DNA of 64,000 bases from Azospirillum oleiclasticum (lineage in GTDB: Bacteria; Pseudomonadota; Alphaproteobacteria; Azospirillales; Azospirillaceae). This document shows positions 54,991-63,076 of the stretch, piece after piece. The stretch is from contig NZ_JABFFR010000021.1 in assembly GCF_013423485.1 (NCBI RefSeq), positions 172,665 to 236,664 on the forward strand. The letters are read 5' to 3'. The notes under the pieces were generated by a model. That model did no database searches, had not been told where the DNA came from, and saw only the letters and a program-made list of their open reading frames with translations. Numbering within the stretch: the stretch's first letter is position 1; every line of letters starts with the position of its first letter. A program made the translations under genes and the position numbers.

Positions 54991-55677
54991 TCACGCGGCG
55001 CCGATGCGCTGTTCCGCCCGAAGCTCTTCCGCCGGTTCCATACCGAGCACATCGATGAGGGTACGGCCGGACTCGATCTGGCTGGTCCATTCCTTCTCGC
55101 GCTGGAGCAGGGCGAGCGCGGTCTTCAGCACCTCGGCCGCCTGCGACAGCGGCACCACCACCACGCCGTCGTCATCGCCGATCACGATGTCCCCCGGCTG
55201 CACGGGCGTGTTGCCGACCGACGCCGTGACGTCCATGCGACCGCCGAAATTCTTGTGCGGGCCGCGCGGGACCGCTCCCCGCGCGAAGATCGGAAAGCCG
55301 ATCTGCCGGATGTCGCGCACGTCGCGCACCGATCCGTCGATGACCACGCCGCCCAGCCCGCGCCGCTTGCCGCAACGGGCCACCCATTCGCCGGCGAGCG
55401 CCACATCATCCAGCCCACCGCCGGCGACCACCACCACCTGCCCCGGTTCGGCAAGGCTGACGGCGTGCAGCAGCATGCTGTTGTCGCCCGGCATGGGCAT
55501 GACGGTACGCGCCTGCCCACAGAGCCGCATCCCTTCCGCACAGGGCTTGATGCGCGCGTCCATGCTCTGGCACCGGTTGAGCGAATCCGACACGACGGAG
55601 GTCGGAATGGAGGCCCAGAGCTCCAGTTCCGACGGGTCGAGACGGGGAAACTCCACGATGTAACGCTGCATGGCCAT
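54991..55677 (-). CDS. RraA-family aldolase (second copy)
   Basis: A 228-residue protein, clearly related to the copy at 52128 but divergent. It has MRLCGQARTVMPMPGDNSML, RRGLGGVVIDGSVRDVRDIR, QIGFPIFARGAVPRGPHKNF, and VQPGDIVIGDDDGVVVVPLS. The Arg-Asp catalytic pair and GDxDG metal region are kept. The shift from GTCMKGTTK to GAVPRGPHK in the substrate loop suggests a different acid. It is followed by the AEC gene 44 bp later and divergent from the Ldh_2 gene. Confidence 0.87.
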   Translation of the reverse strand: MAMQRYIVEFPRLDPSELELWASIPTSVVSDSLNRCQSMDARIKPCAEGMRLCGQARTVMPMPGDNSMLLHAVSLAEPGQVVVVAGGGLDDVALAGEWVARCGKRRGLGGVVIDGSVRDVRDIRQIGFPIFARGAVPRGPHKNFGGRMDVTASVGNTPVQPGDIVIGDDDGVVVVPLSQAAEVLKTALALLQREKEWTSQIESGRTLIDVLGMEPAEELRAEQRIGAA

Positions 55678-56220
55678 GGCTCAGGATCCTCGAACGGAAG
55701 GCGTCGGCGGTGCGGCCGGGCCTTGTGGTTCCGTCGGCCGGCTGCGTGTGCGTCAGGCGAACGGACCCGACGCACCTGAGGGCACGACGGACCGGACACC
55801 ACGGAAACAAGACAAGCGCCGAGCAGGCCGCCATTTCGTGACAGCCACCCCAACGCCCACCTTTGATTGAAGTGTTTATTAAATTTCTCGAACATCTTAT
55901 ACAGTGTTGTTCCAACGCATGCAAGTGGGTTGCTATTCAGAAACACCCCCGCGCGCTTCCGGCCATTTCATGGCAACGATGCAACAGCGTCGTGTCCAAC
56001 CTTTGGTTTTCATCCGGACGGTTGTCTCGGAGCGGCCCCACCCCCGTCGCCGCGGGAGTTTTCATGCGTTCGCATGCGCGATTTCCTGATGCCCATATGG
56101 TTACGCATAAGAATATCTCCGTGGACAATCGCATGATGCGGGCATAGCGTCCGCCATGTCGGGCCGAACATGCGACTTTTGGCCCGCCGATGACCCGTTA
56201 CACGGCAGGAGACCCCGCGC
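55678..56220. other. Divergent control region between the second RraA gene and the Ldh_2 gene
   Basis: About 540 bases, AT-rich between 55860 and 56150, without a supported gene. It contains several CGCAT/ATGCG motifs (next entry). Frames crossing it are Pro/Arg-rich and lack start signals. Confidence 0.5.
56063..56140. promoter_or_regulatory. Cluster of ATGCG/CGCAT inverted repeats before the Ldh_2 gene
   Basis: CATGCG-tt-CGCATG at 56063-56076 and CGCAT-g-ATGCG at 56130-56140, with single CGCAT copies near 55915 and 56104. The repeated half-site in both orientations close to a divergent promoter suggests a regulator site. Confidence 0.4.
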
Positions 56221-57264
56221 ATGCTCGTCGACACCCAGGACCTGACCGCGTTCTGCGCGGACATCTTCCGCGGCGCCGGTGTCCCGGCGGAGGTGGCAGG
56301 GGTGGTCGCCGACAGCCTCGTCTACGCCGATCTGCGCGGGGTTGGTTCGCACGGGGTGCTGAGGACCGAAATCTATCTCCGCCGGGCGGCCGAGGGCATG
56401 GTCGATCCTCACGCGGAGGTCCGGATCGAACGTGACGGCGGCTCCACGCTGCTCGTGGACGGCAGCAACAATTTCGGCGCCTGGGTGGGCGTCGTGGCGG
56501 TGGATCATGCCATCGCCCGCGCCAAGCAGACGGGCGCCTGCGTCGTCGGAGTCCGGCGCTCCAATCATTTCGGCACCGCGGCCTATTTCGTGGAGCGTGC
56601 GATCCGGCAGGGATGCGCGGCCATGGTGATGAGCAACGCGTCGCAGACCATGGCCGTGACCGGCGGCATGACGCCCTTCGTCGGGACCAATCCCGTGGCC
56701 TTCGGCTTCCCGACCGGCCGTGAGGCGCCCTTCATCCTGGACATGGCGACCAGCGTGGTGGCGAAGGGGAAGATCCTGGCGAAGGCGAAGCTGGGCGGCA
56801 GCATCCCCGAGGGCTGGGCCATCGACGTCGACGGCAACCCCACGACGGACGCGCAGGCCGCCGTTGCCGGCACTGTGCTGCCCCTGGGCGGAGCCAAGGG
56901 ATCGGGGCTGTCGATGGTGATCGACATCCTGTCCGGCGTGCTGACCGGAGCCGGCTACGGACCGTCCATCAAGAGCATGTACGACAATTGGGAGGAGCCG
57001 CAGGACGTCGGCCATTTCATGCTGGTCGTGGACATCGATCGCTTCCTGCCCCTGTCGGCCTTCACCGACCGGCTGGCGGACTACATCGACACCCTGAAGC
57101 GCCAGCCGCGCGCGCCCGGCGTGGACGAGATCCTGCACGCGGGCGAGCCCGAGTTCCGCCTGCAATCGGCGGCCTCGGCAAGCGGCCTCGATCTGCCCGA
57201 TCCGCTCGTCGCCGACCTGAAGTCCATGGGCGCCCGCTACGGCCTCCGCTGGCCGGAGGGCTGA
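56221..57264 (+). CDS. Ldh_2 family malate/L-lactate-type dehydrogenase
   Basis: A 347-residue NAD(P)-dependent dehydrogenase of the type-2 malate/lactate family. Signature blocks are LVYADLRGVGSHGVLRTEIY (about 36-55), GVRRSNHFGTAAYFVERAIR (catalytic His, about 108-127), VTGGMTPFVGTNPVAFGFPT, and LPLGGAKGSGLSMVIDILSG. Members act on malate, ureidoglycolate, sulfolactate, 2,3-diketogulonate and related 2-hydroxy acids; this sequence alone does not say which. Divergent from the RraA-AEC block, it probably oxidises the imported hydroxy acid before aldol cleavage. Confidence 0.9.
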   Translation: MLVDTQDLTAFCADIFRGAGVPAEVAGVVADSLVYADLRGVGSHGVLRTEIYLRRAAEGMVDPHAEVRIERDGGSTLLVDGSNNFGAWVGVVAVDHAIARAKQTGACVVGVRRSNHFGTAAYFVERAIRQGCAAMVMSNASQTMAVTGGMTPFVGTNPVAFGFPTGREAPFILDMATSVVAKGKILAKAKLGGSIPEGWAIDVDGNPTTDAQAAVAGTVLPLGGAKGSGLSMVIDILSGVLTGAGYGPSIKSMYDNWEEPQDVGHFMLVVDIDRFLPLSAFTDRLADYIDTLKRQPRAPGVDEILHAGEPEFRLQSAASASGLDLPDPLVADLKSMGARYGLRWPEG

Positions 57265-57453
57265 CGGAAAGAGCCGGAACGGTAATGTCCGCGTCCGCAA
57301 GCGCCGGTCATCCGTATCCCCAGGTGGCAATCCACCGGCGCCATCCCATCTAACGAAGGCGGCATTCCCTGGGAAGGGACGGACATGACCCACCGCGCCG
57401 GAATGACGGCAGCCGCGTCGCACGCCCACGTCGAGCAACCCGGAGGATGGATC

Positions 57454-57669
57454 ATGCCCAGCCCGTTCACGACCTTCGAAGGAACCAGCCCCGCCGGAGT
57501 CGACATCCTCCGGGAGCGGGCGCGCTGGGCGGCGGCCGAGCGGCGCTGGCACCACCCGGCGGTCCTTCCCGTTCCGGACGGCCCGCCCCCACCTCCCTAC
57601 CGGGGGGCCCTGCAGGACGGAGCCAAGCTCACCCGCTTCACCGACGCTCAGGCCGCACGCTCCCCGTAA
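57454..57669 (+). CDS. Possible small hypothetical protein
   Basis: A 71-residue frame from ATG 57454 (MPSPFTTFEGTSPAGVDILR) with GGAGGATGG directly upstream. It has a helical middle (ERARWAAAERRWHHPAVLP) and a Pro-rich stretch, and no family I recognise. An upstream ATG at 57385 would add 23 residues. Moderate support from the binding site only. Confidence 0.4.
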   Translation: MPSPFTTFEGTSPAGVDILRERARWAAAERRWHHPAVLPVPDGPPPPPYRGALQDGAKLTRFTDAQAARSP

Positions 57670-57911
57670 ACGGACCGCAGCGGGGGAGGACCGGGAGCGC
57701 GGCCGTCGGCGAAGCCCGGTGACCGCCCTCCCCTCAGCGGGCTGTTTCCAGCACGACCGCAGTGATGCGTGAGAAAAATTCCTAATGAAGGCGAATGACT
57801 TCAAAGGAAAGACTTCGGGATTTTTCCGAAGGACGGCAGGATTCTCACCTGAATTTTCCGGCATGCGACCTTATATGACGGTTCGGACCGGATATTCCAT
57901 GGGAGGGCGGC

Positions 57912-58352
57912 ATGCCGCTGCGGGCCGAATACACCCTGCACCAGTCCGACCTGGCCGAGTTCCTGGCCGCCCCGGTTTGGGAGGAGACGAACGGAGGTCC
58001 GCTCAGCGTGCTCTCGGCACTGGCGCGGCTCGACGTCGATCCCTGGGCGGAGGCCGCCCGTTTGGCGGCTTTGCCACGCGACGCGGCGGCATCGGCGCTC
58101 TCGGCCATTCTCCGCCGGCTTCCCGGCGACACGCCGGATGCCGCCGACGTCGGGATGATCGCCAATCGCTTGGTGGAACTGCTGCCCAGCGGCGGGTCCG
58201 CCACGACGACCGATGACGGCGAGGCCGGACGGGTCCGCAGCAGGATCCCTGCCGGCAACCGACTCCGCGTCAAGGGCGCGGCCCGTTACTGGCTGATCCT
58301 GATCCTCCTGGTGCTCCTCATCGTCTCGATGAGGAGCGGGTTCTGGTCCTGA
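57912..58352 (+). CDS. Hypothetical protein with C-terminal membrane helix
   Basis: A 146-residue protein with GGGAGGG upstream of ATG 57912. The soluble part has two repeat-like helical segments (PLSVLSALARLDVDPWAEAA and SALSAILRRLPGDTPDAADV), and the C-terminus is a single membrane helix (YWLILILLVLLIVSMRSGFW). This makes it a tail-anchored inner-membrane protein. No family recognised. It stands alone, convergent with the OmpR-type regulator. Confidence 0.7.
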   Translation: MPLRAEYTLHQSDLAEFLAAPVWEETNGGPLSVLSALARLDVDPWAEAARLAALPRDAAASALSAILRRLPGDTPDAADVGMIANRLVELLPSGGSATTTDDGEAGRVRSRIPAGNRLRVKGAARYWLILILLVLLIVSMRSGFWS

Positions 58353-58447
58353 TGCGAGCCGCGGCGCTGGAGCGCAAGAACGGTTGGCATCTGGCCGGAA
58401 AACGGGGGCCAGTTCAGTCAGCATCGGCCCGGACGGTGCGGCTGTTC

Positions 58448-59287
58448 CTAAACCGCGGGGCCTGGGGATCGGCGCGCGGGGTCCGGGAACTGCGCCTCTT
58501 CTCCCCCGCGTCCGGGCGCGTCATCCGCGGCCGAACCGTCACCAGCGGCCTCGGCCCTGTACCGCTCGGCCATGGAACACTCCGACTGTAAGTCGATCCG
58601 TCCGGGGCTGGTGAAGGCATAGCCGCAGCCGTAGATCACCTTGATCGGCGACGGAAGATCGGTGGATTTGGCGATCTTGCGACGCAGGCGGCTGACCACC
58701 GCGTCAAGGTGGCGGTTGTCGAAGGTGGTGTAACGGCGGGCCATGGCGCTGACCAGATCGTCGCGCTGGCAGGTCTCGTTGATGGCGCTCATCAGCACGT
58801 TCAGAAAAGCCACCTCGGTGGCGGTCAGCTTCACCGCGCTGAGATCAGGGGCGATCAGGCTCCAGCTCGGCCGGTGAAGGACCCAGGGCTGAGGGGCGGG
58901 CGGTTGCGTCCGGTGGGACGATTCCTGCATACGGCGGAGCAGGCTGTTGATCGCCGCCTCGATCTCCCGCAACGAGGTGTGCTTGACCATGTAGATGTCC
59001 GCACCGCTGTCATAGCCGCGCACCCGCTCATCGGCTTCGCGCAGGGCGGTGAGCATGATGATCGCGCAGGAACGTTCCGCGCGCAGCCGGCGCGCGAGCT
59101 CCCGCCCGTCAGCGTCGGGCAGCCCGATGTCGAGGATCACCACGGCCGGATCCTGGCGCGTCGCCATCAGTTCGGCCATACCCGCCGCGGATCCGGTCCC
59201 CTCGGCGGTGAAGCCCCGCATGCCGAGATAAGTGACGAGATCGGCGCGCAGCGCCGGCTCATCCTCCACCACCAGAATCCAGCTCAT
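58448..59287 (-). CDS. OmpR-type response regulator, orphaned
   Basis: A 279-residue regulator. The receiver has WILVVEDEPALRADLVTYLG, phospho-acceptor Asp in AVVILDIGLPDADGRELARR (about residue 53) and the Lys in DIYMVKHTSLREIEAAIN. The winged-helix DNA-binding domain (about 140-225) has LTATEVAFLNVLMSAINETC and DAVVSRLRRKIAKS, with the final IKVIYGCGYAF wing. A 50-residue acidic tail follows. Its ATG overlaps by 4 bp the stop of a histidine-kinase tail, but the kinase body is gone, so the regulator has lost its cognate sensor. Confidence 0.9.
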   Translation of the reverse strand: MSWILVVEDEPALRADLVTYLGMRGFTAEGTGSAAGMAELMATRQDPAVVILDIGLPDADGRELARRLRAERSCAIIMLTALREADERVRGYDSGADIYMVKHTSLREIEAAINSLLRRMQESSHRTQPPAPQPWVLHRPSWSLIAPDLSAVKLTATEVAFLNVLMSAINETCQRDDLVSAMARRYTTFDNRHLDAVVSRLRRKIAKSTDLPSPIKVIYGCGYAFTSPGRIDLQSECSMAERYRAEAAGDGSAADDAPGRGGEEAQFPDPARRSPGPAV

Positions 59288-59373
59288 GACGCATCGACCT
59301 TCCGCGCAATGTCCATACCGGCGTTCGGGCCAGGCAGGGGAAGCCTGACCGTGGCGATCGTTCCCCCACCGTC
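59284..59373 (-). pseudogene. Last 29 codons of a histidine kinase
   Basis: The minus-strand frame ending at 59284 reads DGGGTIATVRLPLPG and on to KVDAS and stop. GGGTxxxVRLPL is the typical end of a HATPase_c domain. The stop overlaps the response-regulator ATG (ATGA), as in an intact kinase-regulator pair. Upstream of the DGGGT codons the sequence changes abruptly to an adhesin signal region, so everything else of the kinase is deleted. Confidence 0.75.
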
Positions 59374-59627
59374 ATGCTGGAGCCGTTGGCGCCGATGCTT
59401 ACCGACCCGGCGACCACCTGCCCGCCGGTCGGCAGGGCGGTGGCGGCGGGCTCGGCCCTCGCGGAGCCGGCGGCGGCGATCAGGCCGGCAAGCGCCACGG
59501 CCCCGACGACCACGACCCCGACGGCCCCGCCCCCCCGTCGCGTCGCCTCGGGTGCGACGACCCATCGCCCCTTGGCGCGGTTCCAGATCAGCCGGTAGGC
59601 CCGGTTCATGCCGCCGTGATCGTACAT
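59367..59627 (-). pseudogene. N-terminal fragment of a two-partner secretion adhesin (TpsA)
   Basis: From ATG 59627 or 59609 the frame begins with an extended signal peptide region, MNRAYRLIWNRAKGRWVVAP, a hydrophobic core (AVGVVVVGAVALAGLIAAAG) and the first TPS-domain residues ALPTGGQVVAGSVSIGANGS. It then runs into the kinase tail at about 59370 in a different frame. A complete TpsA would be thousands of residues. It lies 13-31 bp after tpsB, the normal order. Confidence 0.85.
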
Positions 59628-59640
59628 GGTCGCCTCGCGC

Positions 59641-61365
59641 CTAGAACATCGTGGTGACGGAGAACCAGACCCAAGGGCCGGTCCGGCTTCCGTCCTGGTT
59701 TTAGCCCGCGGTGGCCGCACCCTGGTTCGCCCCGACCGGCACCGCGGCGGTCACGGTGACCCCGAGGCGTCCCGACACCGCGTAGGAGGCGCCGACGCCG
59801 GCACCGAACAGCGGGTAGCTGTTGGGGATGTCGCTGCCGGCGTCCCAGCCATCCCACCGGTCGGCATGCTGGCGGATCGCGCCGGCGTCGACGAAACCGA
59901 ACAGGTCGAGACCGGAAGCCCAGCCGTCGGCGAAGGGCCGGTGCAGCTCCAGGGTGGCAAGGAGACCGCTGTCCCCCGGCGCCTCGTTGACCGGATAGGC
60001 CCGGACCCCGCCCGGACCGCCCAGGGAGAACTGCTCGGAGCTGTCGAGATTGCCGCCGGACCATTGACCGGCGATCCGGGCGCGGAGAAACAGGTCGGTG
60101 GCGAGCGCCTGATCGCGCTGGAACTCGAAGGTGAGCTTCGTGAAACGGCCGTCGCTGCGGGTCGAGAGCTCGTCGAGCGCCAGATCGCCGTCCAGCCGCG
60201 ACAGATCGAGGACGCCACTGGTCAGCACGAGCTGATAGCTGCTCAGACCGCCGCCGCCCCAGCCGTCCGACCGGTCGCCCACGAGTGCCAGCCTGCCCTT
60301 GTTGATCCGCTTGCGATGGAGGGGTTCGCCGAGGATGTCGTCGTCGAAACGGCCATGCTCGTAGGCGGCACGCAGCCGCAGCGTCTCCGTCGAGCTGCGG
60401 ATCAACGGATAGGTGATGGACGCGCTCTGCGTGATCGCGACGCCGCGCCCGTCGGTGTCCTCGTACGAGCCGCCGAGCCGGTAACGGAGCGCCGTCATCA
60501 GCAGCCCGGCCTGCCAGCCGTCCGGCCCCAGCGGAACGCTCCACCCCGCCTGGCCATAGGTCAACCGGGTCGATGCGATCGTCCTGACCGCCAGCTGGTC
60601 GCCATATCCGGTCAGGCCGTTCAGCGACAGCCCTGCGTTGGCGCGGTACAGGCTGGTGCTGCGCGTGCCGGCGTTGTCGGCGCCGATCTGGGCAGTGGCG
60701 ACCGGCGTGTCGCGGACGGCCAGCGTCAGATCACTGGTGCCCGGCGCGGCCCCGGCCTTCAAGGTGCCATCGGCGGAGATGCCCGGCAGGTCGTTGGCCA
60801 GCAGAAGACCGCGTTCGAGGTCCGCCAGGGAATAGGGTTCCCCTGGTTTCAGGCGGGCGGCGACCACGGATTCGACGAAGGTCCCGTCGGCACGGGTCGG
60901 CTCGTCCTGCCGGATCACCCGCCCGAAGCGGCCCTCGACCACCTGGATGCGCACGATGCCGTCGGTGACATCCTGGGCCGGGAGAAAGGCGCGGGCGAAA
61001 TAGCCGCGAACGCGGTAGGCGTCGGCGATGCTCCGCGCCGCGTCCTGGAGATCGCGCAGGCTCTGCTCCTTGCCGACACGCCCGCTCAGCAGCGTTTGCA
61101 GTTCGGCCTGCGGGATCAGCGTCGCGCCATCGATCACGAAGCCTTTCACCAGCAGACGGGGGCCGGTGTCCGGCGGCGCTTCCGGTTCGGCCGGTGCCGC
61201 CGGCGGCCGCTGCGGGGCGAGGTCGGGCACGCCATCCCGCAGCATCCGCTGCAAGGAGCCGGCGTTGGGCGGCACCTGCCCCATGGCCGGAACCATCGGC
61301 AACACGACACCCGCGAGCGATAGGAACAGCGCAAGAGCGCGGGTGGCTGCGGTTCTTTCCGGCAT
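59641..61365 (-). pseudogene. Two-partner secretion outer-membrane transporter (TpsB, ShlB/FhaC family) with premature stop
   Basis: About 554 codons to a TAA at 59701-59703, then 19 further in-frame codons (NQDGSRTGPWVWFSVTTMF) to a TAG at 59641-59643. The signal peptide (RALALFLSLAGVVLPMVPAM) leads to a POTRA domain (LLVKGFVIDGATLIPQAELQ, IVRIQVVEGRFGRV) and a 16-strand barrel with the conserved GGPGGVRAYPVNEAPGDSG motif near the lid loop. The last 19 codons form the final beta-strand with the terminal Phe, so the stop removes the Bam signal and probably kills the protein. ATG 61365 (MPERTAA) is likely; the frame opens at 61428. Confidence 0.88.
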
Positions 61366-61672
61366 CTTCAACAAGAACCCTCTGCCACTCACCGAGTTGA
61401 TGATCAGCTTGATTGTAACGGTCTGCATATTTCTAAAGTGAAACCATCAATACCGACTTAAGAACTGTCATATCCATGACGTTCATATACTAGATTTTCA
61501 ATCAATGCGGCTCAACACATCAAGTGTGATCAAACCTGACCAATTCTGATCATGGAGAATATTCCAAGGTTGCGGCGGACGGAGGCCGCAACATGCCGGA
61601 CATGGCGTCAATGCGTCACGGATCGTGTCCCATCCGGTGGTGTAGCAACCGTGCTTGATGAAGAAAGTCGAT

Positions 61673-61761
61673 GAACCGGGAGTGCTCCGCGTCAAGGCGC
61701 GCGCTGACGCGCGCCCGCCCTTTGGGCGGCTTCGGCCTTGACTCGTCCGCTCCCCCGGTTC
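61673..61761. repeat. Nested inverted repeats able to form a three-arm structure
   Basis: Imperfect outer arms GAACCGGGAG...GTCAAGGC (61673-61698) and GCCTTGAC...CCCGGTTC (61735-61761) enclose two perfect inner hairpins, GGCGCGCG-ctga-CGCGCGCC and CCGCCC-ttt-GGGCGG. As RNA or extruded DNA this gives a stem with two side hairpins. Confidence 0.75.
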
Positions 61762-61777
61762 GCTTGGCTTGGCATGC

Positions 61778-61798
61778 GGTCGGCGACGAGCGCCGACC
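61778..61798 (-). terminator. Hairpin after the IS110 transposase
   Basis: Perfect 8 bp stem GGTCGGCG / CGCCGACC with a 5-base loop, 10 bp after the transposase stop on the minus strand. Could be a terminator or part of the element's end structure. Confidence 0.5.
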
Positions 61799-61808
61799 GT
61801 CGGCGTTT

Positions 61809-62753
61809 TCAGGCGGGCTGAGCCTCCCAGGTGGCTCCTTTGGCCAGCATGGCGTTGAGACGGACGATCAGTTTGCGCATGCAGGCGGTCACGGCGACTT
61901 TGAAGGGTTTTCCGCGTTGGATCAGGGTGTTGTGGAAGTGGGCGATGACGCCTTTGGTGTTGATGGCGGCGGACAGAGCCGCCAGAGAGAGGGCACGGCG
62001 GACATCGGCGCGCCCTCCGGCGATATGGCGGCGCCCCCGCATCTTTCCGCTGTCGTGATCGAAAGGGGCCACGCCGACGAGCGCGGCGATCTTCTCGCCG
62101 GACGTCCGTCCCAGTTCGGGCCGCAGGACGGCCAAGGTCGTCGCCGTGACCGGACCGATGCCGGGCGCGGTCCGGAGGGCCTGGAGCGTCTGCGACAGGG
62201 CGGGCTGCGCTTTGGTCGCTTGGCCGATGGCGGCGTCCAACACGGCCACCTCGCGAGCCAGATGCTCGACGGCACGGGTCAACGCCTCCCGCGCCGCGAT
62301 CGGAGCCTGGGTGATGCTCTTGCTCAGATCGGCCCGTTTGTCGACGAGCAGACGGCGCGCTTTGAGCAGGCCGGCCACTTCTTCGCGGGCCGGATCGGCG
62401 GGAATGGCCGGGACGGTCGTCTGGGCGGCGGTGAAGTCGGCGATCACCGCGGCGTCGAGATTATCGGTTTTGGCTCGCTGCCCCTTGGCTTTGGCAAAGA
62501 AACGCACCCGCGCCGGATCGAAGACCCGAACCGAAACCCCAGCCGCGCGCAGGGCGTCGCGGATCGGCCGTGCATAGCCACCGCTGGCATCCAGACCCTC
62601 CAGGATGATCCTGCGTGCGGCAATCCACGCCACCACTTCGCGGTGCCCCTCCGGGGTGTTGGCGACCCGCCGTTTATCGGCACCGGGAAACAGACCTATG
62701 TCCAGAAACGCTTTGCCGCAATCGATACCGGCCACCTGCGTTGATTCAGACAT
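61809..62753 (-). mobile_element. IS110-family transposase (DEDD recombinase), apparently intact
   Basis: A 314-residue transposase. The N-terminal RuvC-like DEDD domain has QVAGIDCGKAFLDIGLFPGA with the first Asp, the second acidic residue in IILEGLDASGGYARPIRDAL, and the DNLDAAVIADF Asp pair. The C-terminal Tnp20 domain has RTAPGIGPVTATTLAVLRPE, ALVGVAPFDHDSGKMRGRRH with the IAGGRADVRRALSLAA Ser-containing motif, and ends KVAVTACMRKLIVRLNAML. ATG 62753 is likely; 62762 is possible. No frameshift or stop, so the element may be active. IS110 elements lack simple terminal repeats and use a structured bridge RNA from flanking non-coding DNA. Confidence 0.92.
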
Positions 62754-62759
62754 CCTCGG

Positions 62760-62900
62760 CATCCTTCCTTGTGGTGCGAACTCAGGCTCACGCAACCGTT
62801 CGGACTGCAAGGAAGATTGGCCGCCCTCATGCTACACCACGGCCTTCCAGCCAAGGAGCGGTCGGGGTCGGCCAACCTGGGCGGTTGGTCATCACACCAG
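62760..62900 (-). ncRNA. Candidate IS110 bridge RNA region
   Basis: Directly 5' of the transposase lies a two-part fold. Stem-loop 1 has an outer stem of 8 bp (62764-62771 with 62808-62815), a symmetric 5/5 internal loop, and an inner stem of 5 bp (62777-62781 with 62798-62802). Stem-loop 2 has an 8 bp stem (62870-62877 with 62883-62890, one G-T). Stem, internal loop, stem is the layout of bridge RNA target- and donor-binding loops in IS110-group elements. The sequence does not prove transcription. Confidence 0.35.
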
Positions 62901-62941
62901 CCGTCCAGGTCTCAACATGGGTGCTCCCGGACACACAAGGA

Positions 62942-63007
62942 GCTGTGGGGAACCGGCCCGCCGAAGCGCCCTTTATCGCTGGCGTAGGCGGGCCGGTTAT
63001 CCACAGC
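62942..63007. repeat. 21 bp inverted repeat carrying a DnaA-box-like sequence
   Basis: Arms 62942-62962 (GCTGTGGGGAACCGGCCCGCC without its last base exceeds no rule: shown here as GCTGTGGGGAACCGGCCCGC) and 62987-63007 pair at 19 of 21 positions across a 24 bp centre. The right arm contains TTATCCACA (62997-63005), identical to the DnaA-box consensus; the left arm has a two-mismatch version. Confidence 0.8.
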
Positions 63008-63076
63008 GGGGCGGTCACCGTGGATCTTCGGTAGAGTCTGGTCACCACACCTCAACCCGACCGAAGGGTGAGCACG

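Larger units (their letters stand above)
61366..61808. other. Region between tpsB and the IS110 transposase
   Basis: AT-rich up to about 61560 (presumably the tpsB promoter), then GC-rich structured DNA that probably belongs to the IS110 element or its target. No gene seen. Contains the nested inverted repeats listed next. Confidence 0.5.

Noticed and set aside
51135..55677. Complete tripartite tricarboxylate transporter
   Set aside because: No large TctA-like or small TctB-like membrane protein is present; the only carrier is of the AEC family.
62942..63007. Replication origin suggested by the DnaA box
   Set aside because: Only one good box and no AT-rich unwinding region or replication gene; it lies between insertion sequences.
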